Below are positions 27,558 to 37,720 of a DNA stretch of 58,356 nt, piece after piece. Where the stretch lies: contig NZ_JAQSDN010000019.1 in the NCBI RefSeq assembly GCF_029945925.1, positions 1 to 58,356 of the forward strand. The letters run 5' to 3'. This DNA comes from Polaromonas sp. (GTDB lineage: Bacteria; Pseudomonadota; Gammaproteobacteria; Burkholderiales; Burkholderiaceae_C). The position numbers and the translations under genes were made by a program. Positions within the stretch are counted from its first letter, which is position 1. Every line of letters starts with the position of its first letter. The notes beneath the pieces are model-generated. The model had not been told where the DNA came from and did no database searches. It saw nothing but the letters and a program-made list of their open reading frames with translations.

Positions 27558-29111
27558 TCAGCCTTCGTGCCGCAGCGCAGGAAACAAAATGACGTCGCGG
27601 ATGCTGGCGCTGTCGGTCAGCAGCATCATCAGGCGGTCGATGCCGATGCCGCAGCCGCCGGTGGGGGGCATGCCGTATTCGAGGGCGCGCACGTAGTCGG
27701 CGTCGTAATGCATGGCTTCTTCGTCGCCGCCGTCCTTGGCGTCTGACTGGGCGAGAAAACGCGCGGCCTGGTCTTCGGCGTCGTTGAGCTCGCTGAAGCC
27801 GTTGCCGAACTCGCGGCCGGTGATGTAGAGCTCAAAGCGCTCGGTCACCTCGGGTCGTGCATCGTTGGCGCGGGCCAGCGGCGATATCTCGGTCGGGTGC
27901 TCCATGATGAAGGTGGGCTGCCAGAGTTTGTCCTCAACCAGCTCTTCAAAATAGGTCACCTGCAGGCTGGGCAGCGAGCGGGCATCGAGCCTGTCCTTGG
28001 CGCTGAATTTGCCGAGTTTCTTCAGTGCGGCCAGCAGCCAGGCGGCGTCGTCCACATGGGCGCCGGCCTCGGTGTGTTTGAGGATGGCTTCGCGGATGGT
28101 CAGGCGTTCAAACGGCTGGCCCAGGTCCACTGGCCGGCCCTGGTAGCTCAGCTGTGTACCGCCGGTCACCCGGGTGGCGACATGGCGGATCAGGTCTTCG
28201 GTGAAGCTCATCAGGTCTTCGTAGTTCCACCAAGCGGCGTAGAACTCCATCATCGTGAACTCGGGGTTGTGCCGCACGCTGATGCCTTCGTTGCGAAAGC
28301 TGCGGTTGATCTCGAACACGCGCTCGAAGCCGCCGACGATCAGGCGTTTGAGGTACAGCTCGGGCGCAATGCGCAAAAACATCTGCTGGTCCAGCGCGTT
28401 GTGGTGCGTCACAAAGGGCTTGGCATTGGCGCCGCCCGGAATCGGGTGCAGCATGGGTGTTTCGACTTCGAGAAAATCGTTGTCGACCATGAAGTTGCGC
28501 ATGGCCGAGACGGCCTTGCTGCGGGCGGCAAAACGCTTGCGCGCGGCTTCGTCGGTGATCAGGTCCACATAACGCTGGCGGTATTTGACCTCCTGGTCGG
28601 CCACGCCGTGGAACTTGTCGGGCAGCGGTCGCAGGCTTTTGGTGATCAGGCGGATGCTGGTGGCGTGAATCGAGAGCTCGCCGGTCTTGGTTTTGAACAG
28701 CGTGCCGGTCGCGGCCACGATGTCGCCCAAGTCCCAGTGCTTGAAGGCGTTGTGAACCTCTTCACCCACGCCTTCGTTGTTGATGTACACCTGGATGCGC
28801 CCGCCGGACGGGCCGAACGACGCGTCCTGCAGCGTGGCAAAACTGGCCTTGCCCATCACGCGCTTGAGCATCATGCGGCCGGCCACGCTGACGTTGACGG
28901 CCAGCGGCACCAGCTCTTCTTTGGTCTTGTCGTCGTACTGCGCAAACAGGGCTTCGGCCCGGTGTTCCGGTTTGACGTCATTCGGGAAGGCCACGCCCTT
29001 GCCGTCGGCCTGGTGCTGGCGCAGGACCTTGAGCTTTTCGCGGCGCTCGGCCATGAGCTGGTTCTCGTCATGCGCGGGCACGGCGGCGGGGCTGGTGATG
29101 GTGTTGGACAT
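27558..29111 (-). CDS. lysS: Lysyl-tRNA synthetase (class II)
   Basis: LysRS of 517 residues charges tRNA-Lys. An N-terminal OB-fold anticodon-binding domain ([21 protein letters not shown]) is followed by the class II core with motif 2 ([26 protein letters not shown], of which the RNEG and HNPEFT parts are diagnostic) and motif 3 ([13 protein letters not shown]). The start is the ATG at 29111; the open frame upstream has no conserved sequence. It converges with the cassette region at its 3' end, so the cassettes lie between two complete chromosomal genes. Confidence 0.96.
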   Translation of the reverse strand: MSNTITSPAAVPAHDENQLMAERREKLKVLRQHQADGKGVAFPNDVKPEHRAEALFAQYDDKTKEELVPLAVNVSVAGRMMLKRVMGKASFATLQDASFGPSGGRIQVYINNEGVGEEVHNAFKHWDLGDIVAATGTLFKTKTGELSIHATSIRLITKSLRPLPDKFHGVADQEVKYRQRYVDLITDEAARKRFAARSKAVSAMRNFMVDNDFLEVETPMLHPIPGGANAKPFVTHHNALDQQMFLRIAPELYLKRLIVGGFERVFEINRSFRNEGISVRHNPEFTMMEFYAAWWNYEDLMSFTEDLIRHVATRVTGGTQLSYQGRPVDLGQPFERLTIREAILKHTEAGAHVDDAAWLLAALKKLGKFSAKDRLDARSLPSLQVTYFEELVEDKLWQPTFIMEHPTEISPLARANDARPEVTERFELYITGREFGNGFSELNDAEDQAARFLAQSDAKDGGDEEAMHYDADYVRALEYGMPPTGGCGIGIDRLMMLLTDSASIRDVILFPALRHEG

Positions 29112-29245
29112 GAAAAAGGTTCTCGAAGAAAGAGGGCAGGCCGGGCCGCACAGGGCGGCGGGCCGGAAAAACCGGCGGGACCGGGCTAAGTGCCAAACCC
29201 CTGATTTTAGGCTGCGTTGCCGCCCGCACCGGGGCGACCGCGAAC

Positions 29246-29902
29246 CTACATCGCGATACCGGTTTTTTCGAGGATGTCGCTGACCAGTTCGAGCCGGACC
29301 AGTGGGTTGTCCAGCTCCATCAGTCGCTGTTTGAGTTCCAGCGGCATGGGCAGCAGTTCGCACCAGCGGTTGGCCACCCAGGCGCAGTCGCCGAGCCGGT
29401 AGGGCGGCTCCAGCGGCATCTGGTCCGGCGGCACGCCGCGTTCCTGCAGGGTGCGGATCAGCTTGCCCAGCGCATTGGCGGTGCCGCGCAAGTCTTCGGG
29501 AACCGGGATGGCCTGGTCGTCGTCCAGCCGCGTCACATCGGCGATCCACAGGCCGTGCTTGAGCTTCTCGCGGCTGGAAATCTCGAAACGCTGGGTGCCG
29601 GTGCAGCGAATCACCATCAGGCCCGGCTGCGGCACTGAAAAGCTGGTGATGGTGGCCAGGGTGCCGATGTTGTAAAAGGCCTCGCTGGCAAAACCGTCGC
29701 CGCTGGGCCCGTCCTCGGGCTTGCGCACTTCGGAGCCCCGGGTCAGCGCCACCACGCCAAAGGGCGCACCGGTCTTGTGGCATTTGCCGATCATGTCGAG
29801 GTAACGCACCTCGAAAATCCGCAGCGGCAACAGGCCACCGGGGTAGAGCACCGTGCCCAGCGGGAAAAGCGGCAGCGAGGTAAGGGTGAGCACGTCAGAC
29901 AT
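29246..29902 (-). CDS. Lon N-terminal (substrate-binding) domain protein
   Basis: Stand-alone Lon substrate-recognition domain of 218 residues: [25 protein letters not shown] is the hallmark opening, followed by [11 protein letters not shown] and [13 protein letters not shown]. There is no ATPase or protease domain. Such proteins are frequent in Burkholderiales, and their partner is not known. It lies 134 bp upstream of lysS on the same strand; the two may be transcribed together. Confidence 0.88.
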   Translation of the reverse strand: MSDVLTLTSLPLFPLGTVLYPGGLLPLRIFEVRYLDMIGKCHKTGAPFGVVALTRGSEVRKPEDGPSGDGFASEAFYNIGTLATITSFSVPQPGLMVIRCTGTQRFEISSREKLKHGLWIADVTRLDDDQAIPVPEDLRGTANALGKLIRTLQERGVPPDQMPLEPPYRLGDCAWVANRWCELLPMPLELKQRLMELDNPLVRLELVSDILEKTGIAM

Positions 29903-30077
29903 CGATCAGGCGGGGGAATTTCTATGAAGCACTATCTTCCCACGATCCTGTTTCCCCATGTGCGGGCTTTGGCGCCGCCGGGGTATTCCTGCCAGGCGGT
30001 TCGCCGGCGGTCAGACAGCGCCCGGACCGGTTGGGCGCGCTCTTAGGCATGAAAACAGGCGCCGGCCCTTTCAGGAA

Positions 30078-30111
30078 GGGCGCGGGCAGCTATCAATTTG
30101 AGAGTGAATGC
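30078..30111. repeat. GCAGCTATNAAATT palindromic repeat downstream of accD
   Basis: GGGCGCGGGCAGCTATCAAT, then TTGAGAGTGAATGCC, stands in the 241-bp gap between accD and the Lon-domain gene. It is flanked by GGCCGGCGCC-type palindromes. It nearly matches the coding copy in pdxJ. Confidence 0.5.
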
Positions 30112-30143
30112 CGGCTGGGCCGGCGCCCGTGGTCGCCGTGGCC

Positions 30144-31016
30144 TCAGGCGACGGCGTCCGCCGGCTGGCGCAGCAGCATGGCCAGTGAATTCGCCACGGT
30201 CTTGCGCAGTTCGCGGCGGTCGCAGATGAAGTCGACCGCACCCTTGGTCTGCAGGAACTCGGCACGCTGGAAGCCTTCCGGCAGGGTCACGCGCACCGTG
30301 GACTCGATGACACGCGGGCCGGCAAAACCGATCAGCGCTTTCGGCTCGGCAATCACGATATCGCCGACAAACGCAAAACCGGCGCTCACGCCGCCCATGG
30401 TCGGGTCGGTCAGCACGCTGATGTAGGGCAGCCCTTTTTTGGCCAGGCGGGTCAGCGAGGCATTGGTCTTGGCCATCTGCATGAGGCTCAGCAGGCCTTC
30501 CTGCATGCGCGCGCCACCGGTGGCGGTAAAGCAGATGAACGGGACTTTCTGCTCGATCGCGGCATGCACGCCGCGCACGAAGCGCTCGCCGACCACGCTG
30601 CCCATGCTGCCGCCCATGAAGTCGAATTCAAAGCAGGCCACAACCACGCCGATGCTGTGCACCGCGCCGCCCATGACGATCAGCGCGTCGGTCTCACCGG
30701 TGTTCTCCAGCGCTTCTTTCAGGCGCTCGGGGTATTTGCGGCTGTCCTTGAACTTCAGCGGGTCCACCGGCAGCACTTCCTGCCCCAGCTCGTAACGGCC
30801 CTCGGGGTCCAGAAACGAGTCCAGCCGGGCCCGCGCGTCCATGCGATGGTGGTGGCTGCACTGCGGGCAGACGTTCTGGTTTTTTTCCAGATCGGTCTTG
30901 TAGAGCACGGCTTCACAGCTGGGGCACTTGACCCACAGGCCTTCGGGCACGCTGCGGCGCTCGGTCGGGTTGGTCGGGCTGATTTTCGGCGGGAGGAGTT
31001 TTTCTAGCCAAGACAT
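30144..31016 (-). CDS. accD: Acetyl-CoA carboxylase carboxyltransferase subunit beta
   Basis: AccD (290 residues) moves carboxyl from biotin to acetyl-CoA with AccA, making malonyl-CoA for the fab enzymes encoded earlier in the window. The N-terminal zinc ribbon is complete: CPSC at about 34 and CPQC at about 53. The carboxyltransferase core has [14 protein letters not shown] and GGARMQEG. It is the last gene of the minus-strand run from truA and follows trpA by 82 bp. The usual folC partner is not next to it. Confidence 0.96.
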   Translation of the reverse strand: MSWLEKLLPPKISPTNPTERRSVPEGLWVKCPSCEAVLYKTDLEKNQNVCPQCSHHHRMDARARLDSFLDPEGRYELGQEVLPVDPLKFKDSRKYPERLKEALENTGETDALIVMGGAVHSIGVVVACFEFDFMGGSMGSVVGERFVRGVHAAIEQKVPFICFTATGGARMQEGLLSLMQMAKTNASLTRLAKKGLPYISVLTDPTMGGVSAGFAFVGDIVIAEPKALIGFAGPRVIESTVRVTLPEGFQRAEFLQTKGAVDFICDRRELRKTVANSLAMLLRQPADAVA

Positions 31017-31098
31017 GATGGGTCCTTATGTCCTTGTGGGGTGGTGCCCCCGGACGGCGCAGGCCGCTCGCAGGGGTAAAACCGGAAAAGAAAGGGGA

Positions 31099-31932
31099 TT
31101 ATGCGCTGTCTCCGGGCCCGGCCGGGGCGTCCAGCGCCTGCCGGACACCGGCCAGGAAATCACGCACCAGGGGCACCACTTCCCCGCGCGGCTGGCCGGT
31201 GATCAGCTGGATGATGCGGCTGCCGATGACCACCGCGTCGGCGACCCGGCCGATGGCTTTGGCAGTCGCGGCGTCGCGGATGCCGAAGCCCACACCCACC
31301 GGGATGCTGACGTGTTGGCGTATGCGTGGCAGCATGGCCTCGACCGCGCCCAGGTCCAGCGTGCCGGCACCGGTCACGCCCTTGAGCGAGACGTAGTAGA
31401 CATAACCGCTGGCTACGCCGGCAATCTGTGCCATGCGTTCATCGGTACTGGTCGGGGCCAGCAGGAAGATCAGGTCCATGCCGTGGGCGCGCAAGGTGGC
31501 GGCAAAGGCCACACATTCTTCGGGCGGGTAGTCCACCACCAGCACGCCGTCCACGCCGGCCGCAGCCGCATCGCGCACAAACGCGTTCTTGCCGCGCTTG
31601 AGGTCGTAGGCTTCGATCGGGTTGGCATAACCCATCAGCACCACCGGCGTTTTGTCGTCCTGCAGGCGGAACACACGCACCATCTCCAGCACCTGCGCCA
31701 GGCCTATGCCCATCGCCAATGCCTGGTCGCCGGCTTTCTGGATCACCGGGCCGTCGGCACTCGGGTCGGAAAAGGGCACACCGAGCTCGATCACGTCGGC
31801 GCCGCCGGCCACCATGCCGTGCATGAGATCTGGCGTGATGTCGGCATAGGGGAAGCCGCCCGTGACGTAGGGAATCAGGGCCTTGCGGTTTTGCGCCTTG
31901 AGCGCAGCAAAAGTAGCAGCAATGCGGCTCAT
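31099..31932 (-). CDS. trpA: Tryptophan synthase alpha chain
   Basis: TrpA (277 residues) cleaves indole-3-glycerol phosphate. The catalytic Glu is in [16 protein letters not shown] and the Asp in [18 protein letters not shown] is the phosphate-binding segment. The ATG at 31932 overlaps the trpB stop by 4 bp (ATGA), so subunits are made in step. Upstream codons in the frame are within trpB. Confidence 0.96.
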   Translation of the reverse strand: MSRIAATFAALKAQNRKALIPYVTGGFPYADITPDLMHGMVAGGADVIELGVPFSDPSADGPVIQKAGDQALAMGIGLAQVLEMVRVFRLQDDKTPVVLMGYANPIEAYDLKRGKNAFVRDAAAAGVDGVLVVDYPPEECVAFAATLRAHGMDLIFLLAPTSTDERMAQIAGVASGYVYYVSLKGVTGAGTLDLGAVEAMLPRIRQHVSIPVGVGFGIRDAATAKAIGRVADAVVIGSRIIQLITGQPRGEVVPLVRDFLAGVRQALDAPAGPGDSA

Positions 31933-33197
31933 GATGGTGTTCCACTTCCCTTGACGGCGTGGCCGCGCATCGAGGGCCGGTCGTAAAAATCCGCGCCCGA
32001 CAGGTCCGCCACGGTGCCGATGTCCTTGTCGCCGCGACCCGAGAGGTTGACCAGGATGGACTGGTCGGGGCGCATGGTTTTGGCGAGTTTCATGGCGTAG
32101 GCCACGGCGTGGCTGGACTCCAGCGCGGGAATGATGCCTTCCGTGCGGCACAGGTAATGAAAGGCCGAGAGCGCTTCGGCATCGGTGATGCCGACATATT
32201 CGGCGCGGCCGATGTCTTTCAGGAAGGCGTGCTCAGGGCCGACACCGGGGTAGTCCAGGCCGGCGCTGATGCTGTGGGTCTCGGTGACCTGGCCGTCCTC
32301 GTTTTGCAGCACATAGGTGCGGTTGCCATGCAGCACGCCCGGGCTGCCGCGTTGCAGCGAGGCCGAGTGTTTGCCGCTGTCCATGCCTTCGCCGGCCGCC
32401 TCGACGCCGATCAGGCGTGTTGTCTCATGCGAAATATAGGGGTGGAATATGCCCATGGCGTTGCTGCCGCCGCCGACGCAGGCAATCACCGCGTCGGGCT
32501 GTCCACCATTTCGAGTTGTGCTGGTCATTTCCGGCATCTGGGTCAGGCATTCCTCGCCGATCACGCTCTGGAAATCGCGCACCATCATCGGGTAGGGGTG
32601 CGGGCCGGCGACCGTGCCGATGATGTAGAAGGTGTTGTCGACATTGGCGACCCAGTCGCGCATGGCTTCGTTGAGCGCGTCCTTCAGCGTCTTGCTGCCG
32701 GATTCAACCGGCACCACGGTGGCGCCCAGCAGTTTCATGCGGTAGACGTTGGGGCTCTGGCGCTTGACGTCCTCGCTGCCCATGTAGACCACACATTCGA
32801 GGCCGTAACGCGCGCAGATGGTGGCCGTGGCCACGCCGTGCTGGCCGGCGCCGGTTTCGGCGATGATGCGCGGCTTGCCCATGCGCCGGGCCAGCATGGC
32901 CTGGCCGATGGTGTTGTTGATCTTGTGCGCGCCGGTGTGGTTCAGGTCTTCGCGTTTGAGGTAGATCTGCGCGCCACCCTGCTCGCGGCTCATACGGGCG
33001 GCGTGGTAGATCGGGGAGGGGCGGCCGACGAAATGCTTGAGCTCGTAGTGGAATTCCGCGAGGAAGGCCGGGTCGTGCTGGTATTTCGCGTAAGCGGCCT
33101 TGAGTTCGTTGATCGCGTGGGTCAGCGTTTCGGAAACAAAACTGCCGCCGTAAATCCCGAAGTGGCCCGTGGTGTCAGGTTGCTGGTAGGTGTACAT
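31929..33197 (-). CDS. trpB: Tryptophan synthase beta chain
   Basis: TrpB (422 residues) joins indole and serine using PLP bound at the Lys in [15 protein letters not shown] and the ETGAGQHG segment are typical of the PLP fold and the alpha-subunit contact. The start is ATG 33197 before [17 protein letters not shown]; the reading frame is open further up but overlaps trpF. It overlaps trpF by 23 bp and trpA by 4 bp. Tryptophan genes trpE, D, C are not in the window. Confidence 0.96.
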   Translation of the reverse strand: MYTYQQPDTTGHFGIYGGSFVSETLTHAINELKAAYAKYQHDPAFLAEFHYELKHFVGRPSPIYHAARMSREQGGAQIYLKREDLNHTGAHKINNTIGQAMLARRMGKPRIIAETGAGQHGVATATICARYGLECVVYMGSEDVKRQSPNVYRMKLLGATVVPVESGSKTLKDALNEAMRDWVANVDNTFYIIGTVAGPHPYPMMVRDFQSVIGEECLTQMPEMTSTTRNGGQPDAVIACVGGGSNAMGIFHPYISHETTRLIGVEAAGEGMDSGKHSASLQRGSPGVLHGNRTYVLQNEDGQVTETHSISAGLDYPGVGPEHAFLKDIGRAEYVGITDAEALSAFHYLCRTEGIIPALESSHAVAYAMKLAKTMRPDQSILVNLSGRGDKDIGTVADLSGADFYDRPSMRGHAVKGSGTPS

Positions 33198-33981
33198 GGT
33201 TTTTTGCAAGTAAGTCGTCGGCGGCACGAACGGCTGCGACGAACTGATGGATCTTGTCGGCGCTTTTGATTCCCTTGAGGGTGGAGCCCCCGGGTGCGGA
33301 AATCTCGACGCCCGAACTGACATCGACGGCCAGCGTTTTACAACGCGGCCGCACTTGCAAAATGCCATCGGTCACATTTGCAGGTGTGAGTCCACCAGAC
33401 AAAACGAGGTGAGCGTTGACGCTTGGAGGAAGAAGTGACCAATTGAATGTTTTTCCGCCGCCCCCGAATCCGTCGACATGGGCGTCGAGCAGGATGGCCT
33501 GGGCGGCCTTGAAGTCTTCAGCGTATTTTACGAGATCAAAAGCCCGTTGTGCGATAGGGGATTCGCCGCCGGGCCGCCCCAAGGCGAATTGCGCCCCCTC
33601 GGGGGGCAGCGTATCACGCGCAGCGGAAAGCGTGGGGGCCCACAGTTCATCCAGCGGGATGCGTGCCGCGCGCAGGAAGGGCCGCCCGGCCCGCAGGCAG
33701 GCTTCCGGCGTTTCATCACCATGAAATTGCAGCAAAGCCGTTGGTACACGGGCGCAGGCAGCTATTATTTTTGTAGCGGATTCATTGACGAAAAGCAGCA
33801 CCGGGGTGACAAAAGGCGGCAGGCGGCTGGACAGCTTGGCGGCGCGTGCGGCACTCACATAACGCGGGCTGGCTTCGTACATGACAAAACCGACGGCATC
33901 CGCACCTGCGGCCACGGCGGCGTCCACGTCCTCTTCGCGCGTGAGGCCGCAGATCTTGATGCGAGTCCTGTGCATGGTCAT
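33175..33981 (-). CDS. trpF: Phosphoribosylanthranilate isomerase with an internal insertion
   Basis: TrpF catalyses the third tryptophan-pathway step. The catalytic Cys lies in [12 protein letters not shown] and the Asp in [27 protein letters not shown] is the phosphate site. At 268 residues it is far longer than the usual 200-220. Residues of about 111-147 form an Ala/Pro/Gly-rich insert between RAARIPL and [10 protein letters not shown], encoded by a dispersed repeat (33541-33650). The frame is kept and all catalytic motifs survive. There is also a C-terminal extension of about 20 residues overlapping trpB. ATG 33981 overlaps the truA stop by 4 bp; in-frame ATGs at 33990 and 33975 are alternatives. 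Confidence 0.93.
   Translation of the reverse strand: MTMHRTRIKICGLTREEDVDAAVAAGADAVGFVMYEASPRYVSAARAAKLSSRLPPFVTPVLLFVNESATKIIAACARVPTALLQFHGDETPEACLRAGRPFLRAARIPLDELWAPTLSAARDTLPPEGAQFALGRPGGESPIAQRAFDLVKYAEDFKAAQAILLDAHVDGFGGGGKTFNWSLLPPSVNAHLVLSGGLTPANVTDGILQVRPRCKTLAVDVSSGVEISAPGGSTLKGIKSADKIHQFVAAVRAADDLLAKNHVHLPAT
33541..33650. repeat. Dispersed GC-rich repeat inserted in frame in trpF
   Basis: Read on the minus strand it contains CCCCCACGCTTTCCGCTGCG and then GCTGCCCCCCGAGGGGGC, the same order as the era-recO copy (20052-20150). It adds about 37 codons to trpF without a stop or frame change. Confidence 0.65.
33747..33779. repeat. GCAGCTATTATTTTTGTAGC repeat inside trpF
   Basis: CACGGGCGCAGGCAGCTATT, then ATTTTTGTAGCGG; on the coding strand it encodes [11 protein letters not shown] of TrpF. 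The same word, on the opposite strand, encodes [10 protein letters not shown] in the CitE-like protein (54041-54072). Here no length change of TrpF is evident. Confidence 0.5.
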
Positions 33982-34760
33982 GGCAACCAATCATAAGCCG
34001 CGGTGCGCTCCGGCAGGCCGTAGTGCGCCTCATAACGCGGACCGAGGAAATACAGGCCATCGGGCGAAAACGTGGGGGCGGCCACGTCCCGGCGGCGCGC
34101 GGCCAGCACCTCGGCGAGCCAGTCGGGAGGGTGCTGGCCCTGGCCGACCGCCACCAGGCAGCCCATGATGTTGCGGATCATGTGGTGCAGGAAGGCATTG
34201 GCTTCGAACTCGAAGCGCCAGTAGTTCGCCCGTTGTGAAATCTCGATGCGGCTGATGGTTTTGACCGGCGATTTCGCCTGGCACTGGGCCGCGCGGAAGG
34301 AGCTGAAGTCGTGTTCACCCAGCAGGTGGGTGATGGCTGCGCGTATGGCTGCCGCGTCCATCGGCCGGTAGACCCAGCCGACGCGGCCGGCCTCGACACT
34401 GGGACGCACCGGCGATTCCAGCAGCACGTAGGCGTAGCGACGGCTGATCGCGCTGGCGCGGCAATGAAACTCGGCGGGCACCTCACGCGCCCATTGCACG
34501 GCGATGTCGCGGGGCAAAAAAGCGTTGGTGCCGCGCACCCAGGAGGGCAGCTCGCGCTGCAAGGGGGTGTCGAAGTGAACCACCTGCATCAGGGCGTGAA
34601 CCCCGGCGTCGGTACGCCCGGCGCACAGGGTGCGCAAAGGCTGGGCGGCGAACTTGCCCAGCGCCTTTTCCAGCCGGTCCTGCACCGTGTTGCCCGAGAG
34701 CTGGCTTTGCCAGCCCTCGTAGGCGGTGCCGCTGTAGCTCAGTCCCAGAGCGATCCTCAC
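33978..34760 (-). CDS. truA: tRNA pseudouridine(38-40) synthase
   Basis: TruA (260 residues) makes pseudouridine in the anticodon stem-loop of tRNAs. The catalytic Asp is in CAGRTDAGVHA, and the N-terminal LGLSYSGTAYEGWQ and the FEFEANAFLHHMIRN segment are typical. It is between fimV (30 bp upstream) and trpF (4-bp overlap), the common betaproteobacterial fimV-truA-trpF order. Confidence 0.96.
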   Translation of the reverse strand: MRIALGLSYSGTAYEGWQSQLSGNTVQDRLEKALGKFAAQPLRTLCAGRTDAGVHALMQVVHFDTPLQRELPSWVRGTNAFLPRDIAVQWAREVPAEFHCRASAISRRYAYVLLESPVRPSVEAGRVGWVYRPMDAAAIRAAITHLLGEHDFSSFRAAQCQAKSPVKTISRIEISQRANYWRFEFEANAFLHHMIRNIMGCLVAVGQGQHPPDWLAEVLAARRRDVAAPTFSPDGLYFLGPRYEAHYGLPERTAAYDWLP

Positions 34761-34790
34761 GGGCAGCCCTCAGGGGAAAGGTGCAAGGGG

Positions 34791-37469
34791 TCAGGCCAGG
34801 GCGTTAAGAAAGGCCTGGGCCTTGCTTTTGAGCGAGCCGCTCGATTGCGCCAGCACTTCCTCGGCCAGCGAGCGGGCGCCATCGGCATCGCCAATCGCGC
34901 GGAACTCTTCGGCCAGCGCAAACTTGGTTTCCAGCGGATCGTCACTGTCCACCGATGGCGTGAGGTCGGTGGCTGCGGTGATTTTTGGGCTTTCCGTGGT
35001 CGGGCCATCGAGATCGAGCGACAGGGCGCCCATATCAAACTCAAGCATGCCGCCAGAGGTGTCCAGATCTGCGGCACCCGTGCTCAGGGTGGCCGGTTCG
35101 GTGGCGAAGTCCAGGCTGTTGCCTGCTGCGGGCGAGGCAACGGGGGCAGCGGCTTTCGCTGGAGCCGGTGCCGCAGCAGGCATGGCCACCGTTGCGGAAC
35201 TGAAGTCCAGGCTGTTGTCGGCGGCGGGTGGGGCCGCCGCAACCGGCATGGCCAGGACGGGTTGGACCCGCGCCGCTGGGGCCGGCGACGCAACGGCTAC
35301 TGGTGCGGCAGGTTCGTCGCCCAGAGAAAAATCAAGATCCAGGTCGAAATCCACGGCCGCAGCCGCCGGCTCCGGCGCCGGGCTGGCGGCTTGGGCCAGG
35401 GTCTGTCCAGCGGCCAATCCTGCGGCGCTGGCGCCGGCAACAACCATGCTGCTGCTTGCGGCCGCAGGCACGGGTTGTCCACCAGGTTGGTACATGGGGT
35501 TGGCAGGGTCCAGCTCACGGCCCATTTCAGCCATGTGCGCCCATTCAACGCCCTGGCCCCGGGTCAGGTTGAATGCTTCGGTCGCCACCATTTCAAAAGC
35601 CTTGGCGTCGCGGCGTTTGGCATAAATCTCCATCAGCTTCGCATGGATGGCCACACGTGTGGGACTCACACGGATGGCTTCCTTGAGGATTTCCTCGGCT
35701 TGCAGGTCACGCCCGTAAGCCAGGTAAACGTCGGCTTCAGCGACCGGATCCACATCGCCGGCGGCATCGAGCTGGCTCGGTGAATACACCATCGACGAGC
35801 CTGTGACGTTGGCCTCGTTGGTGTCTATGCGCTGGCCGCCGCTGGCGCCAAAGAAGGAATCGGGCTGCAAGCGGCTTTCGAGGAAGGAGCTGTCAACCGA
35901 GACGGCATTTTTGCGCTGGCGGGAGCGGTAAATACCGAAGGCCGCCAGAAGCACCAGCAGGGCAGCGCCGCCGGCCAGCATCAGCGGGTTGTCGAGCAGT
36001 TCGTCGATCAGGCTTGGTTCCGGAGGCGGAGGAGGAATCACGACCGGTTTTTTCACCGGCGCCGGCGCGCTTGCTGCCGGGGCGGCGGCAATCACCGGCG
36101 CGGTGTCGATGGCAGTGGCTGCAGGTGGCACGGCCGCGCTGGCCGGACTTGCCGCAGCGGCGGCGACAGGGGCGGACGCCGCGGGGGCTGCAGCAGGCAA
36201 TACGCCGGGTGCAGCGGATGCGGCCGCCGGTGTTGCCACGGCCAGTCCTGGCGCTGCAGGGCTGGTGGCGGGCGCCACGGGGGTCGTGGCAGGAGTCGCC
36301 GGAGCGGCTGGCGCTGCAGGCGCACTGGTCAGCTTGTTCAGGTCGCTGATATTTTTCGACAGTTCGGCCACGCGGTCGGCCGCTTCCTTGGCTTGACGTT
36401 CCTGCGCGATTTTTTCTTCGGCCGCTGCCTTGCTCTGGACGGCACCTTTGGAGAGGGTCAGCTTGTCAGGCGTTGCGGCTGCTGGTGCCTTGTCCTCGAC
36501 CTTGGCCTGGACCTGGCCTGCAGCCTTGCGGTCTGCACTGGCGACCTGGGTCGTCGGGGCGCCTTCGGCCAGCTTGCGGCGGAACTCGTTGAAGTCTTTG
36601 CTCTGAGCAACAATGGTCCGGGTGGCCTCGCCGGCAGGGATGTATTCCGCCTGGTCGCCCGTCGGGACTTCCAGGACCGCGCCGGACTTGAGACGGTTGA
36701 CGTTGCCGCCTATGAAGGCATCGGGGTTGCTGCGCAGCAGCGCGACCAGCATCTGGTCCAGCGACACGCTGGCCGGTTTGGCCTGCGCCGCAATTTTTCC
36801 GGCTGTGTCGCCAGGTTTGACAACAATTTTCTGGCCATCCGCGGAGGCTGGCCGTTCGGCGGGGGCTGGCTGTGGTGCGGGCGCCTTGGCCACCGGGGCC
36901 GGCCTGAAAGGGGGCGGGCTGGGAGGGGGGGGCAGTGCTGGCGCGACGGCCGGCCGCGGTGGAGCCGGCAAGGCGGCCACGGGCGGCGGGGCGGCAGGCC
37001 GCGAAATGACGGGTGCGGTCGGGGTCGGCATGGCCGGCGCGGCGGCCTGGCGCAGATTCGGTGGATCAAACAGCATCGTGTAGTCACGCACGATACGTCC
37101 GGATGCCCAGCGGGCTTCGAGAATCAGGTCGACAAAAGGTTCGCTGACGGGCCTGTCGCTGCTCAGGCGCAGGAAAGACCGGCCATCGGTGCGGCGCTGC
37201 AGGCTGATCTGGACATTGGCCACGGCGGCCGTGTATTCCAGGCCGGCGGCCTTGAATGCATCGGCATTGGCGACGCTGGCCCGCAGGGAGGCTGCTTCGT
37301 CGGCGCTGATTTCGACGATTTCGATTTCTGCCCGCAGGGGTTCGCCCAAGGCGGACTGGACGATGACCCGGCCGAGCCCCAGAGCATGTGCCGGCAAAGT
37401 GGCGATGCTGCCCAAAACAGCCATGGCAGCCGCCACGGCTCCCATGCGCCAACGGACGGGTTGATTCAT
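34791..37469 (-). CDS. fimV: FimV-like motility/cell-pole hub protein
   Basis: Large protein of 892 residues. The signal peptide (MNQPVRWRMGAVAAAMAVLG...PAHALGLG) leads into the FimV N-terminal domain (VIVQSALGEPLRAEIEI). A LysM peptidoglycan-binding domain lies at about 210-275 (KPGDTAGKIAAQ). A coiled-coil-like segment (KAAAEEKIAQERQAKEAAD) and a long Ala/Pro region follow. A membrane helix at about 515-535 leads to a cytoplasmic part with a TPR-like segment and the conserved FimV C-terminal motif (ETKFALAEEFRAIGD). In Pseudomonas FimV assembles type IV pilus machinery at the pole. ATG 37469 is chosen to start at the signal peptide. asd is 251 bp upstream; the gap shows no other gene. Confidence 0.9.
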   Translation of the reverse strand: MNQPVRWRMGAVAAAMAVLGSIATLPAHALGLGRVIVQSALGEPLRAEIEIVEISADEAASLRASVANADAFKAAGLEYTAAVANVQISLQRRTDGRSFLRLSSDRPVSEPFVDLILEARWASGRIVRDYTMLFDPPNLRQAAAPAMPTPTAPVISRPAAPPPVAALPAPPRPAVAPALPPPPSPPPFRPAPVAKAPAPQPAPAERPASADGQKIVVKPGDTAGKIAAQAKPASVSLDQMLVALLRSNPDAFIGGNVNRLKSGAVLEVPTGDQAEYIPAGEATRTIVAQSKDFNEFRRKLAEGAPTTQVASADRKAAGQVQAKVEDKAPAAATPDKLTLSKGAVQSKAAAEEKIAQERQAKEAADRVAELSKNISDLNKLTSAPAAPAAPATPATTPVAPATSPAAPGLAVATPAAASAAPGVLPAAAPAASAPVAAAAASPASAAVPPAATAIDTAPVIAAAPAASAPAPVKKPVVIPPPPPEPSLIDELLDNPLMLAGGAALLVLLAAFGIYRSRQRKNAVSVDSSFLESRLQPDSFFGASGGQRIDTNEANVTGSSMVYSPSQLDAAGDVDPVAEADVYLAYGRDLQAEEILKEAIRVSPTRVAIHAKLMEIYAKRRDAKAFEMVATEAFNLTRGQGVEWAHMAEMGRELDPANPMYQPGGQPVPAAASSSMVVAGASAAGLAAGQTLAQAASPAPEPAAAAVDFDLDLDFSLGDEPAAPVAVASPAPAARVQPVLAMPVAAAPPAADNSLDFSSATVAMPAAAPAPAKAAAPVASPAAGNSLDFATEPATLSTGAADLDTSGGMLEFDMGALSLDLDGPTTESPKITAATDLTPSVDSDDPLETKFALAEEFRAIGDADGARSLAEEVLAQSSGSLKSKAQAFLNALA

Positions 37470-37720
37470 GGGGTTTGGAGCCTCCGGTGCCCGGGTTGCA
37501 TTAAATTTTATTCTGCTGGTCCGCACAAAAACCTCAACGCTAATTTTCGACAAAACAACATTAACATCAAGGCATTAGGCTGACAAGCTAAGACAGCACT
37601 TAAGTTTTGACACCCCGGGTTAGCATCGCCTTACATCTTCCAGATGTTGCCTGACGACAACGGGCTGTCACAAGTGGTTACGGGTGGTGGCTGGGCATCA
37701 TCAGCCACCCCGTCCAGATT

